From NCBI GenBank assembly GCA_021234155.1, contig JAJEKV010000013.1:11286202-11350201 (forward strand): a DNA stretch of 64,000 bases, read 5' to 3'. The notes beneath the pieces are model-generated. The model was not told the origin of the DNA. It searched no databases and was given only the letters and a program-made list of their open reading frames with translations. A program made the position numbers and the translations under genes. Origin of the DNA: Isoetes taiwanensis (Eukaryota > Streptophyta > Lycopodiopsida > Isoetales > Isoetaceae). The number at the start of each line of letters is the position of its first letter. Position 1 is the first letter of the stretch. Of this stretch, positions 44,893 to 55,830 are shown piece after piece.

Positions 44893-45480
44893 GCGTCGAA
44901 ATATTTTTACCCCGGTTATTGTGATTCCATCGCAAGATATTCCTTTGCCGTTAATCACGAAGCCCGGGAAACTGGTCCGCTCGGGCGACTTCAGAATCGC
45001 ATTAATCGACAACGCCACGCGATGCTTTCCGACGATCCCGCCCGTCGGTCAACCGGTCTATCCGCCGCCGGTTTCAAACCTTCCGGGCTGAATCACCACG
45101 GGTAGAAACCGCCGGATAGAATCACAACTCTTGTATTCAACTAGAAGGAATCACGACCTTAGATATACCGCTGAATCACTAAATCGATTCCACTAGAAGG
45201 AATCACCCCGACGCTGATTCTCGCTAGATGGAATCACCACATAGAGATTCCTCGGGATGGAATCACGCTTTTTGATTCCCCATTTCGACGTAATCACAAC
45301 CGTAGGATACCGCATCGCGGAATCACCAAATTCTCGATTCCAAATGTAAGGAATCACGCCAACGCGATTCTCGCAAGATGGAATCACATTCGCGGATATT
45401 CAACTCGTGGAATCACGACATGAAGATGGGGGGGACTAATCACGGTTTTTGATTTTCCATTCGACGAATCATCAAGAAAT
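44893..45480. repeat. MULE left TIR and subterminal GGAATCAC array
   Basis: After the terminal 70 bp, the 8-mer GGAATCAC recurs about ten times every 25-35 bp (for example CTAGAAGGAATCAC, GATGGAATCAC, CGCGGAATCAC), often preceded by TGATTC or CGATTC. Pairs make imperfect palindromes TGATTCC...GGAATCA. Likely binding sites for the element's own transposase; this is inference. Confidence 0.9.
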
Positions 45481-45632
45481 GGGTGACGATCCCGACCGCT
45501 TCAATTTGTCGTGGACGATCCCCGACCGCCGATTTGTCGTGGATATTTTGGCTATTTTAATTATGTCCTAGGGATATTTTGAATTCGGGCGACTCATAAT
45601 TATCACCGCATACACCGGTACTCGACAATGTC

Positions 45633-46211
45633 ATGATTGAAGCCGCCCGCGTATCATCGCCCCTCCACGTCAAGCCCTTGCATGAACTGCGCCCATTCGA
45701 AGGAATCACACCAAATTTCCCTTTCTATCTTTCAAACATTCGCTTTTTCGAAGTTCGTTCGGCGGGCACTTACGCTAGCGCCCAACATACGATTTCTCAA
45801 CTCCGTTCGGGCGCTCCGTTCTTCCGGGCCCGTTCTCGCGAAGGCCCTGTTCTTGTGTTTTATCGCCTCAACCGCTTCCGTGATGGCGCAGAAGTCTTGA
45901 AAAAACCAGTGGAGAACTTCCGTGTTGAACTGATGCAAATTCGCTTTTGTGTTCCTCGTGGAACAATCCCTTGCAAGAAGAGCCTCTTGATTTGGGAGGT
46001 GGACTCCCCCTCCGGTAAAGGCTTTTGCAGTTCAGGGTTTTGGGCGGTACCGCAGCGCAGTGTGGAGCGCGAACCGGATTCTCCTGACTCGCTCGCGGCT
46101 AAGCTCATTGCTCAAGCTTCTCAGATTTTCCCAAATATTTGGGGTTGCAGATGCCCGCCAAATGTCCTGCTCCAAAGGCCTCAAGAGGATGTTGATTGCA
46201 AAGATGCGTAA
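45633..46211 (+). CDS. unknown ORF, 192 aa, in the MULE left half
   Basis: I do not recognise this protein. It reads HVKPLHELRPFEGITPNFPF, YLSNIRFFEVRSAGTYASAQ, RSGAPFFRARSREGPVLVFY and ENFRVELMQIRFCVPRGTIP. The composition and absence of stops over 579 bases fit a real coding past. It is more GC-rich than most of the window. It could be an accessory MULE gene or an exon captured from the host, as in Pack-MULEs. The ATG at 45633 opens the frame; an alternative ORF overlaps it at 45637 but is less protein-like. Confidence 0.4.
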   Translation: MIEAARVSSPLHVKPLHELRPFEGITPNFPFYLSNIRFFEVRSAGTYASAQHTISQLRSGAPFFRARSREGPVLVFYRLNRFRDGAEVLKKPVENFRVELMQIRFCVPRGTIPCKKSLLIWEVDSPSGKGFCSSGFWAVPQRSVEREPDSPDSLAAKLIAQASQIFPNIWGCRCPPNVLLQRPQEDVDCKDA

Positions 46212-46531
46212 GCAAAGATAGAGTGCGAACCGGATTTATGCAAATGATGCCATGGAAAACGCCCCCGAGAATCCCTAAACATGGCGTAAATTCCCAACCT
46301 GAAATTGGCGCGGTGATGGTCGGTGGTACCGCCAATTCGACAACCGCGGATCGGTTACTCCAAGAAGTGGGATTTGGAAATCCACTGTGTTAGCCAAGCA
46401 CAACATGTCCGGGATTACAAGTCGCCAAAGAAGAATTCGGGAAGGAAACCCAATGCCCCGAAAGTTAGCTAAGAAGAAGAGGGATTTTCAATTGGTGCAA
46501 ACAAGAAAATGAGTGTAGATGAGGATTACCC

Positions 46532-48166
46532 GTGGCAACACAACTCGAGACGGATTTTGGCAAGGGGCCGGCGCAGGTCAAGCCATGGCGAGGAGCAAAT
46601 AGAGCATGGGATTCTCAAACCGGCAAACAAGGCCGCTTTGGGTCATGCAAAGCCAGGGAGATAAGGGGATGGTGGAGGAGAGTTTGGAGGAACGTAAGAG
46701 GGCAAGCAATAAGAAATAACATTGCTAGAAGGTTCAATGTTACCGTTGAAGAGTTGAGGGTCGACATGTCTTTGGCTAGAGAGCGTGAACAGTCGACCGA
46801 GATGATTTCAAGATGGAAGTCGCATGAAGCGAGGGGGAATTTCCATCCCCCTCCCAAAAGAACATGCAAGCTCCCTGGCCCCTGGCCGGTGGGAAGCTTC
46901 GAAAAACACCCGTGAAAAAGAGGGGTGCAAATAAAACGTAAGATTGCATAGCTCCTAATCACATTGTTTTTGAGACGCCCGCCTACATTCGTGGTCTCAA
47001 GGCTGATGCTATTCAAACAAAGAAGTCTTCCCCGACCCCTCTCGCCATTCCGGGAAGAGGAGGGGACAATTATTGAGATTCCCATGATGCATAGACCGGA
47101 GGCTTACATTTTTTATTCTCGTTTTTGCTTACCAAACGTGCCTTGTTTCCGTGAATTGGACCGTAATTTTACATTCAAGTATCCACTAACAACCAAAGAC
47201 AAAGTTAATTCGAGTAGGGAAAAAAAATCGGCAAAGATCCGAATTTCGGATCTATGCCAATTTTGCCCTGTGTTTTCATGGCGATTCTGGTGTAGAAGAC
47301 GATGTGGATCGCAGAATCAACGAGGAATGCGTTGGTGCCTATCTTCTCAGAAGTTCAAAGCTGATTTTTCGCTTGGTTTGACAATATCATTCATCGATCA
47401 GAGAATGCCCCTTCACAGAGCCTTAATTCATGCCATCCCCCGTAATAAGAGGTGCCAAAGATGTTTTCATCCATCCCGCCTTCGGCCTCTTCTTGCAAAA
47501 CTCTTTGGAGGGTCGGGCCAGTGCCTATGAAATTTTCAGTAATCTAATCCCACCCAAACCTTTTAGCAAAGCAGAATTGGCGGATGCAAAATGTCGGTTT
47601 CTACTACTTCCCGCTTATGAGCGTGTATACAATTCGATTTCGAGTTAACGTGTAGGCCATTGGATTTCATAAACTTGTTTTGCAAAGAACCATCGAGCCT
47701 CGTTTATATTGGTATCCAACGAAGAGGCAAGCCGGAGGCTTCAAACCCCGTGCCCTCGTGGTGTCATGATCCGATTCAATGGCGACATGCACTCCAACTT
47801 AAGATCTTTCGCGACCATGTAAGATCAATTTTACGTGCCTATGAGATCGAATTTGCCTTCCCCGATTGCTATGTTTATGCCGGGCCATAGCGCACATTAT
47901 GAAGAGATGGAATTTTGAATCCACAAGCCTTCACAATGCCCCCGTGTTCCCTTGAATGTGCCCCAGCCAGAGAACACCTGTGATTGTGGGATATACACAA
48001 TTTATTTTGTGAAGAGGTTCTTGCCGGACATTTGCAACTCAAAGATCATTCTGCGGAGTGTTATGTATGCAATTTTTACTTAATTTCGCGGATGTTTCAT
48101 TCTAAACTTCGGCGCTTATGGGTCATTGACACATCCAAATGGTTTGGGCGAGGGAAATCGACATGA
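46532..48166 (+). pseudogene. series of unknown plus-strand ORFs in the MULE left half
   Basis: Consecutive open stretches in shifting frames: 46532-46915 (IRGWWRRVWRNVRGQAIRNN, ARRFNVTVEELRVDMSLARE, a basic then charged helical region), 46964-47530 (MMHRPEAYIFYSRFCLPNVP), 47430-47648 (VFIHPAFGLFLQNSLEGRAS), 47660-47890 (WRHALQLKIFRDHVRSILRA) and 47984-48166 (DIHNLFCEEVLAGHLQLKDH). They look like pieces of one or two proteins disrupted by frameshifts or introns. No family was recognised. Confidence 0.35.
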
Positions 48167-48464
48167 CAAGGTTGACATTTCTTTGTCATGCTACTGAAGT
48201 TATTTGATCAAGGCCCAAAGAAAGGAAAAGCACATTTCATCTACCCCGGGGAGATTGGACCGAGGGAGGGTGGCTTGGTTACCCGCCCGAGGAAAAATGG
48301 CCCATGATTTCAACCTTGCTATTGTACGGTGGAACGAAAATTCCCAGCTTTGCCGGTTTTAATTCCCACACCATCGTGATATGATCCGATGAAGTTTTTG
48401 AATCAATTTGAAAGATTTTGGGAGGGGAACTTTTTGAATTTGAATTTGAGTTGCATGCTCGATT

Positions 48465-48640
48465 CCTCTCGCGGAATCACACCACGGTGATTCCAAACCG
48501 TGGAATCACCTACATGGTGCGCCCACTGTAGAATCACACCGCCGCGGATTCAACTCCGTGGAATCACTGTGATGTTATTCCATACCGCGGAATCACATTT
48601 ACGCTTATTCTTTCCCGTGGAATCACAAGGTCGTGGTTTC
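48465..48640. repeat. inner island of GGAATCAC motifs
   Basis: About seven GGAATCAC/GTGATTCC motifs (CGCGGAATCACACC, CGTGGAATCACC and others) in 175 bp in the middle of the MULE, like the terminal arrays. It may be an old element end, marking an internal junction. Confidence 0.85.
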
Positions 48641-49217
48641 ATAATTTAATCATCATTGCGCCGAAGCCGGTGACGGAGCGGCGTCGACATTTAATAAATG
48701 CCAAGCCGCCGCCATCTATTGCCCTCACTACTAGGATTTGTGCCGTGATCGGCCGACGCGGACGCTCACTTAATGCCGTGGTGCCACGCTGGCCCCTACA
48801 CCGACAAATAATTTAGTCCTTCACCGCATGGATTCGCGCCAAACCGGGTGACGCTGACGCCGACGAATGTCGTGGCCACGCTGGCCCCTAGACCGACATA
48901 AAGAAATTTAGCCGAGTCGGTGATTCCGTCGGGCGGAATTTCTGAGTCCCCGACCGGACAAGCTTTCGGGCGCTTCCAATTCAATCATATGTTTTGGTTT
49001 TGGTGCTTAGCTCCAGCTCCGCCGCCGATCCGATTGTTAGGCCATATCCTTGCGATAGTTCCCGTGGTTTCCGTGGTTCGGTAAGGAATTTCGCTTCTTT
49101 CCCGTGGTTCGGTAAGGAATTTCTTTGTTCCGCTTTTCACCGCTTCTAACATCGATTTGTCGGGCTTCTAGAATGGCGACCGCCCACCAATTGTTATAGA
49201 GGACGGGTTTCTCATGA
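48641..49217. other. MULE interior, no gene recognised
   Basis: CG-rich stretch with a duplicated phrase TTTCCCGTGGTTCGGTAAGG (partly at 49065-49085, again at 49098-49120) and CCACGCTGGCCCCTA-ACCGACA twice (48786, 48877). Confidence 0.5.
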
Positions 49218-49729
49218 TTGATCTTCGTTTCTTGGATATTTCCACAACTGCAGCTTTCGAGCCCGCAGGATCGCCTTCAAGCCTTGGCCGCCAAAGAGGT
49301 CCCGCCGTTTGGCCGCCATACCGAGGCAAGAGGGTGGGCGATGCGTGAGGGTGCCTTTGAGGAAATCCAATGGCTCAAAAATTCGAAGTTAAAGTATCTA
49401 GGGTTCCGTAATTCCCGGGTCACGAAGAATGTGACGGTGATTGGGCCAAGAATTTGTTTGCATTTCTTCATTCAACCGTAAGCTTTATCGCATGCGGATG
49501 TCCAGGTCCATCGAAGGCTTCCAAGGACGCGTTTGAGTTCGATGAACCAGAAGATGACGACTTCGTGTTTCCCGTTGCCTGCTGCAAAGACCCATCAACC
49601 GGTCGAACTAACTGGACCAGCGTGAAGGTAAGCCATCTGCGCCTCTTGCTTCACGATTTTTCTTTTTTGCTGGATGTAACTAATTGCATGTTTGATCCGG
49701 AGGGAAGTTCCCACACCTCCAACGGCTAG
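49218..49729 (+). pseudogene. unknown exon pair; homologous to 51000-51300 minus strand
   Basis: A first open part ends near a GTAAGC donor at 49489; one frame reads KFEVKVSRVP, a stop, FPGHEECDGDWAKNLFAF. The next part (to 49729) reads KDAFEFDEPEDDDFVFPVAC then CKDPSTGRTNW, an acidic stretch followed by a Cys-Cys pair and a GTAAGC donor at 49627. The KVSxV....GH...D.xWAKNLFA phrase reappears on the minus strand at about 51230-51155. Family unknown. Confidence 0.35.
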
Positions 49730-50044
49730 GCTGGCGATAACGAATGAAGCGTATTAATCGTCTTCTTTCTGGCAGTTTCCTTTTGAGCATCGATACATGT
49801 CTGAGAATCACTGTCTGTTAAACCCTGGTGTTTCTTTTTTTGGTTGAACCCTGCTGTTAAACCCTGTCCGTTTAACACTGCTGTTTTTTTTTGGTGCGAC
49901 GCTTATTTATAAATATGAATCGAGATTATGGCTGTTCAATGTGCAAGTGTTAGTACCTCCAGTATCATGCTTCCATGTTTCTGGCTGTGATTCCATACGC
50001 AGGATTTAACGTGATTCCATACGCAGTATAAACGTGATATACAT

Positions 50045-50640
50045 GGGAGTATTTATACAGATAGTATTATACATAGAGTATTGTCTACATGCTTCGAGTA
50101 CTTCTACACAGAGTATTAATATACTATGTTTTTTTACACTAGTATTTATACTCTTGGTATTTTCTACACATGGTATTTATACGTTTAGTATTTTATACAG
50201 ATAGTATTCAAATGTATACTCCTTTGCAGATTTATACAGAGTATTTCTACACATGGTATTTATACACAGAGTATTTATACTTACGGTATTTTCTACACAT
50301 GGTATTTATACGTTTAGTATTTTATACAGATAGTATCCAAACCTATAGTAATTTGCAGATTGTGTGTTTGTACTCATAGTATATATACGTATAGTATTTT
50401 GCATAGTATTTATACGTCGAGTATTTATTTACCACCATTCACACAAATACTGTCATAACAGGGTATTTCTACACAGTATTTCTACGCAGGGTATTTATAC
50501 ACAGAGTACACATAAGAGTATTCATACATTCTGTGATTGTGCATGGAGTGTTTATACGTTGTGTATTTGGCCACAAAGTATCTATATACATAGTATTCTG
50601 TGCATTGAGTATCTATATGCATAGTATTCTACTCATATTG
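50045..50640. repeat. minisatellite of AGTATTTATACACAG-type units
   Basis: About thirty degenerate copies of AGTATTTATAC/AGTATTTCTACAC with 18-22-bp spacing. ORFs here are Tyr/Ile-rich artefacts of the repeat. The longest exact duplicate (ACATGGTATTTATACGTTTA) occurs at 50167 and 50298. Confidence 0.9.
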
Positions 50641-50978
50641 TGCAAAACTCATCAAAAATTACAATATGTACATTCACAATATGCATAGAATTTGAAGCCA
50701 TCTTCAGATTGCACATCAATTAACTTAAATCTGTATTCTCATAAGAAGGCGTGCAGCAAGGTAGCTACCAGGAAATAAAAAATCAACAGAACTGTCTGAA
50801 CAAAAACCAAAAAAAGGACGGCCTCCATCATTGATAGTCGCGAGCTATAATCAGAATCGGGAGGGCTCATTTTTCAAGCGTGGTTCATGCAAAGAAGAAT
50901 AAAGAACATTAGTTGCAGCAACAATACAGAACATCAAATGAACAGCGGTGTATGAATCACACCTTGTTGGTAGACCAG

Positions 50979-51418
50979 TCAACCCTCCCAAAACTTGTGT
51001 CCTTGCAAAGCAGGAACTGGGAAAGCAAATTCACCGGGCCATCCGCTCATCCTTGCACTCCACCTTGCTTTGAACCAGCCAGTAATCTTTGGCGCCGATT
51101 TGAAGCGCATTCTTCCTTCGCAATTCCGCTTCCTTGACGTGAGGCAAACAGATTCTTTGCCCACTCTTCATCAAGCTGCCCGTGCCCGTGGATGTGTGAA
51201 ACGTTGGAAACCTTCACAGAATCCCCCGATGCATTCACAACCCTCGGCCCCAAGGTATGGCGATAGGAATGGGCTGGACGCCTACTAATGCTCGATTTCA
51301 CGAGGCGCCTCCGGCATTCTCGAAGCCCGCAATCTTTCGGGCCTCCAGAAAAACCGAGGTCCACCACTAGGACTGGCCGAGTATGGCTACCGGGGGCGGT
51401 GGCCATGTCGGAACGCAT
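50979..51418 (-). pseudogene. unknown minus-strand ORFs downstream of the transposase
   Basis: Overlapping frames read DSVKVSNVSHIHGHGQLDEE then WAKNLFASRQ, and FKSAPKITGWFKARWSARMS then GWPGEFAFPVPALQ. The first phrase is related to the plus-strand exon at 49390-49480. No family recognised. It may be a captured fragment or a distal transposase exon. Confidence 0.3.
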
Positions 51419-51507
51419 TTAAGATCGGGCGCCAGCAGAGCCGCCTTCCGTGAGAATTATGAGTGAATACTAAGAGGATGAGGCTGGTCCGATGCCCAAG
51501 GTTGATT

Positions 51508-51700
51508 CTGTGGGGTGGAATCACCACCTGTGATTCCGTTTAGTGGAATCACCACATTATGCGCGCCGGGTTGTCCGCCCTTCCGAATGGCGCATTAACC
51601 GACTTGACATCCGACTTGAAGGAGCATGCCGCTGCGGCATGCAATGATGGCGGAAGGGATTCCATCCGGTGGAATCACCGTTGGTGATTCCACCGGACAG
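51508..51700. repeat. second inner island of GGAATCAC palindromes
   Basis: GGTGGAATCACCACCTGTGA and TGGAATCACCGTTGGTGATT, with further CC, form near-perfect palindromes. The island lies just past the 3' side of the transposase. Confidence 0.85.
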
Positions 51701-51739
51701 TTGACGACTTTAGGGATTTCTTTCGACCATTGTGGTTTT

Positions 51740-51900
51740 ACAAAATAGAGTGCTTATACATAGAGTATTAATACATTGTGTATTTGTACACAGAGTATTT
51801 ATACTTATAGTATTTTGTACACATGGTATTTATACGAGTAGTTTTACAAAATAGAGTACTTATACATAGAGTTTTAATACATTGTGTATTTGTACACATG
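51740..51900. repeat. minisatellite, same family as 50045-50640
   Basis: AGAGTATTAATACATTGTGT and AGAGTATTTATACTTATAGT units, with an approximately 100-bp duplicate (51745-51800 and 51850-51898). It abuts the end of the transposase coding sequence. Confidence 0.9.
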
Positions 51901-53430
51901 CGCCTCGCCCCTCGAATAGCCGATTCTATAATTTTCTCTTGTGATGTGTTTATGACAAAACCAGCCTCTTTCATCCCCCTGTGTGCTTGTAAATGAAACA
52001 ACGTGGTGTGTTAGTGCACACGTAAATATACAAAATACGTTATCTTTTGCAAATTACCTTGAGTATGTTGTATGTGCCTCAACTTCGTTGAAAAGCATAT
52101 GTAGTAGCCAGTCCATCCTCCTGCCCTTCAGTTGTGATTTGGAGATGCCCAGGCGCATCTTTAGTATCTTGTGCCAACCCTCTATTGCAGCATTGGTTTC
52201 TTGGTTTGAATGGGGGAACATTCTTGTGGCCAACACCCATTCACATATATTATGAGTCCACTCGACTCATGTAGGAGGCCAATCGGGATACTAAGGATAC
52301 TTTCCTTTAAGGGTTTCCAGCTTTCTCAAAGCTTCTACTTTTAAGCGCCTCATTGTAATCCTCTCCATAGTCATTGTTACCTGGGGACACTTGATTCCAT
52401 ACATGATCTCACCCAATTCCTTAAACATTTGGTTCCTTATCTCCTTGTTCTTCACGTTCTTGACTAACCACTTCAACCAGTCTCTTCTCCGTGCGGATGC
52501 AAAGGTTCAAGCGCACGCTTAGGTAAACTGAAGTGTAGAGAGATGCCACATGCTCTTAGAGTGTGCAAAATGAGCCACTTAAAATTGCTCATAGTGGAAA
52601 CATTGTTACCTTTTAATTGCATGTATTTCGGCATCACAAGAATCGGGTGATAAAGCATGAGGGCTTCCAAGTTGAGTCATGGCGTTCAACCCACACTTTC
52701 ATGGCTTCTAGCCATCTTGCAATTGCATCTTTCTTCCGGGAGTTCGTGGATAATCCAAGCCAAAGGCATCCCATTGAAGTACTCATCGAATCCAATGATA
52801 GTGAAGAGGTAGTACTTTTAATGTAAAATAGCAACACAACTTAAGAATGTTAGCAAGGAAGCTAAAATCTTATATGAGCATTGAATTGCAAGAGGTGCAA
52901 CCCTACCTCATCCCGTTTGTCTTGTAGGTGGAGTCAAGACACAATGCCCTATCCTTTCCAAATCTCAACAAGGCTCCTCTTTGGGTGGGAGTCATAACCC
53001 CCAATTGGAAGATGTCACCTTGCTCATAATGGAATACAATGTCAAGGTGTTGTTGCACCCACATATGAGTGCTTGTAGCTTCATCTTCATGCAACTTCCA
53101 AATATTTCGGGTCACTTCCTTCTCAATGTTGTAGATTTCATGCATCTTTAACATGTCATCTCTCGAAAGCCCCTCCAAACCAAGTAGTTCCTTCTTCAAG
53201 CTCACTCTTTCTTGGTGGATATTCATCACCATTCTAGGTGCAATGTAATGCAATAATTTTTGTTTGATCCATTCTCTCTTTTCATCCGTGAGCCACGGAG
53301 CCAGCCTATACCTCAACCCTTTCTCAGCCTAAAGCTTTTACTGGTGCAAATTTGACCTTCTTTGGTTCACATGATCCCATTTTGGTAGGTAATTTGAGTG
53401 GTTTCCGGAAGAAGGTAGAGCTATCTCAAA
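51900..53430 (-). pseudogene. MULE transposase (DDE type), with introns, frameshifted
   Basis: It would cut and join the element ends. From 53395 leftward: KKVKFAPVKALG, then (ORF start 53316) WLTDEKREWIKQKLLHYIAP and LRFGKDRALCLDSTYKTN with the first catalytic Asp (about 52935). A GT-AG intron (52906-52820) follows, then FTIIGFDEYFNGMPLAW, KKDAIARWLEAMKVWVERHD, STWKPSCFI and, one frame on, PDSCDAEIHAIKR with the second Asp. A second intron (52611-52529) leads to RRDWLKWLVKNVKNKEIRNQ and FKELGEIMY. FPHSNQETNAAIEGWH carries the catalytic Glu (about 52190), then QLKGRRMDWLLHML. After a third intron KEAGFVINTSQEKIIESA ends at the minisatellite. The C-terminal SWIM zinc finger usual in this family was not found. 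Three frameshifts make it inactive. Confidence 0.85.
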
Positions 53431-54077
53431 GTGAAATGACATTGGCATCCCCTTCTAACACTCTCCCCCCTTTGAACCCTCCTCCTCCTAACCCCTGGAG
53501 GAGGAGGTCGATCTTCCACAACATGGGTGTTCCCAGAATTGTCTTGGGGCCCAAAACTACACCAGTACCTGCTTTCCACCATTGAGGATGAATCAGCCAT
53601 GCTTTAATTTCCATGTGTAATCTACAAAACTAAAGAACTGCATACCTTTTCGGAGAAAGATATGTGGGATGCCCGGTTTTGATAGCCCCTTATTCATTTG
53701 AGAGCTTCTTATATAGAAGTTGCGGGGTGCATCCCCATTTTTTGCTCCCCAATGAATGAAAGGGACTCGGGAGGTGGGAATATAGGAAACCCACACCAAT
53801 TGAGTGCCTCCTCCATCCGGATCGGGACCCCGGTGCTCTAGAAGAACCGGGGTGGCAGCCGACTGTGGTCAAAATGCCCTTCTGCAGGGTTTGTTTGCCA
53901 AATCTCTGCTTGCACCTGCCACAAGAAGCGTAATTAGAGCTTAGCCACAACAAAGAGATGGAACTGGAAAGTGTTCCATGCACTTGCCTGCTCAATCTTC
54001 TCTTCGAGGTCCATGACAAGCTCCTCCGAGGACTCCCCGCCACCGTGGATCGAGGAGTTCAGTGCCAAACGCACGCA
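53431..54077. other. MULE interior, 5' side of the transposase
   Basis: Minus-strand pieces such as WKIDLLLQGLGGGGFKGGRV may belong to an N-terminal exon, but no motif is recognisable. This is also where a promoter for the transposase would be expected. Confidence 0.4.
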
Positions 54078-54934
54078 GTGATTCCGCCCGGTGGAATCGA
54101 AACACTTACGTCCGCAGGCCGGACGAACTCACGACGCCACAATGTCCGTCAACCGGTTTCCGCGAACGAACCGGATGCATCCACTTGTCGTCCTGCAGAA
54201 TCACATGTGTCGGAGTCACCTGTGTTGGATTCGTTGGGGAGGAATGATTCCATCCGAGTAATCATCGCCTCGATTGATTCAATTCGACGGAATCAGCGAG
54301 CTACGCGGACTCGCCTCACTAATAGCCATTTGTTGTGATACCGTCGGTGAATGCATTCTACGTGATTCCATCTCAAGAATCAAGTAGCGATTGTGATTCC
54401 ACGGGTCAATCCATGGTCGTGATTCCATCCAAATGGAATAGCCATGTTGTTGTGATTCTATCTCGCGGAATATATTCGCAGGGTGATTCCGTCTCGAAGA
54501 ATCGGACATTTGTGATTCCACAGACGGAATCGCTGGTCGCTATTCCATCCTAAGTGGAATAGTCACCTTGTGATTCCACCGGGATACGCCTCGTTGTGAT
54601 TCCATCTTACTAATCGACACTAGAGATTCCATCCGGCGAATAGCATGGTTGTGATTCCGCCCGGGCGGAATAATCACATCCTTCGCGGATACCTTCCGCC
54701 AGAATACATTTGCATAGTGATTCCGCCTCGCGGAATAGATCTACGGATATTAAAAAAGAAGGGAGAATACCGTGATACCACCGAAGGTATATATCCCCGT
54801 AAAGCGACCCCGCTCCAGTGCACGAAAATGGGGCTTCGAAAACCCGGATAGCGGGGGTTGCATACCGGTGATTCTCAAGGCAAGGAATATTTTGCGAAGG
54901 AATCACAATAACCGGGGTAAAAATATTTTGTTCC
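54078..54934. repeat. MULE right TIR and subterminal GTGATTCC array
   Basis: GTGATTCC recurs about twenty times in 850 bp, each followed by CATC/CCGCC/CCAC and then CGCGGAAT or GTGGAAT, giving imperfect palindromes. Orientation is opposite to the left array, as expected for inverted ends. It is longer than the left array by about 270 bp. Confidence 0.9.
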
Positions 54935-55404
54935 AAACATTTATTGCAAAATGTTGCTTCAATTTAGTATTATGTGATCATAACTAGGGAACTAAAATTC
55001 TAGACGAATTAAGCTGAACATCAAAATATTATTTACAAGTTCAGCTCAATAAAAGGCTTTGCAATGAACAATAGCATTGTTAAAATAAGGAGACAAGGCA
55101 TGAAATCCATTAAAACAAAGTTCCAGAACAATTATCTATTGCAATAAGGCCAAAAAATTTGCTAGAAAGGAGGCACAATTTGCAAGCAATTTGGAATGGT
55201 AAAAAGGGCTCTAAGTGCAACATAATGTCAATATTTGTCCATGAATGTGAAGGAGAACTCAAGAGCTATTACACTGCAGTGTGCTTCTTCCCTGATTCCG
55301 ACCACTTACATACGACCATTTAATATTTTAAAAGTAAATAGTATTTTGAAAATGCAAACTGACTTGAGTGAATATTTAGCTAGTATACAGCCATAGATTT
55401 ACAT

Positions 55405-55830
55405 TTGATTGAAAATACCTTTTTGCTTGAAAATACCCTGGTACTTATTGCAATCCTCCAAATTTTCGGTAATTCCCCTTTCACTCAATCCTCCTTTATT
55501 TTAAAATACCCCAATCCATTCACGAATTCTATTTTGAACCAGTCCCCTCTTGAAAATACCCCAATCCATGTGCAAATTCCCTTTGTTAATTAGTCCCCTT
55601 TTCTTGAAAATACCCCAATACATTCGCAAAATCCCTTTTGACCCAATCCCCTTTCATGAAAATACCCCTGTGCGCATTTGCAATCCCCTATTTCTACTAA
55701 TTCCCCCATTGGGATACACCTTTTTTTTCAAGAATCCCCCATTACTACTAATGTCCCCGTGTACAATATACTTTTGTCAAGAATTTCCCGTTGCAAAGCA
55801 AATAACCTATTGTTCTCAAGTCCCCCGATT
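55405..55830. repeat. minisatellite of TTGAAAATACCCCAATCCAT units
   Basis: About nine degenerate units of 45-60 bp alternate (C)TTGAAAATACCCC with (A)TTCCCTTT and (A)ATCCCC phrases. ORFs across it are repeat artefacts. Confidence 0.85.

Larger units (their letters stand above)
44893..54934. mobile_element. 10,042-bp Mutator-like element (MULE)
   Basis: AAACATTTA at 44884-44892 is repeated exactly at 54935-54943: a 9-bp target duplication, the hallmark of MULEs. The left end reads GCGTCGAAATATTTTTACCC and the reverse complement of the right end GGAACAAAATATTTTTACCC; both then continue CGGTTATTGTGATTCC and stay alike for about 70 bp. Long subterminal arrays of GTGATTCC/GGAATCAC follow at both ends and two inner islands. 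A minus-strand transposase occupies 51900-53430. The left half has plus-strand ORFs of unknown origin. The transposase has frameshifts, so the copy is probably not autonomous now. Confidence 0.92.

Noticed and set aside
50170-50624. Tyr/Ile-rich protein genes
   Set aside because: These ORFs are translations of the AGTATTTATAC minisatellite.
54078-54934. CRISPR-like array of a short repeat with spacers
   Set aside because: Repeats are 8-mers, degenerate, irregularly spaced and mirrored at the other end of a TIR element with a 9-bp duplication; the DNA is eukaryotic.
44893-54934. CACTA/Spm transposon
   Set aside because: Subterminal arrays fit, but ends do not start CACTA, the duplication is 9 bp rather than 3, and the transposase is MULE-type.
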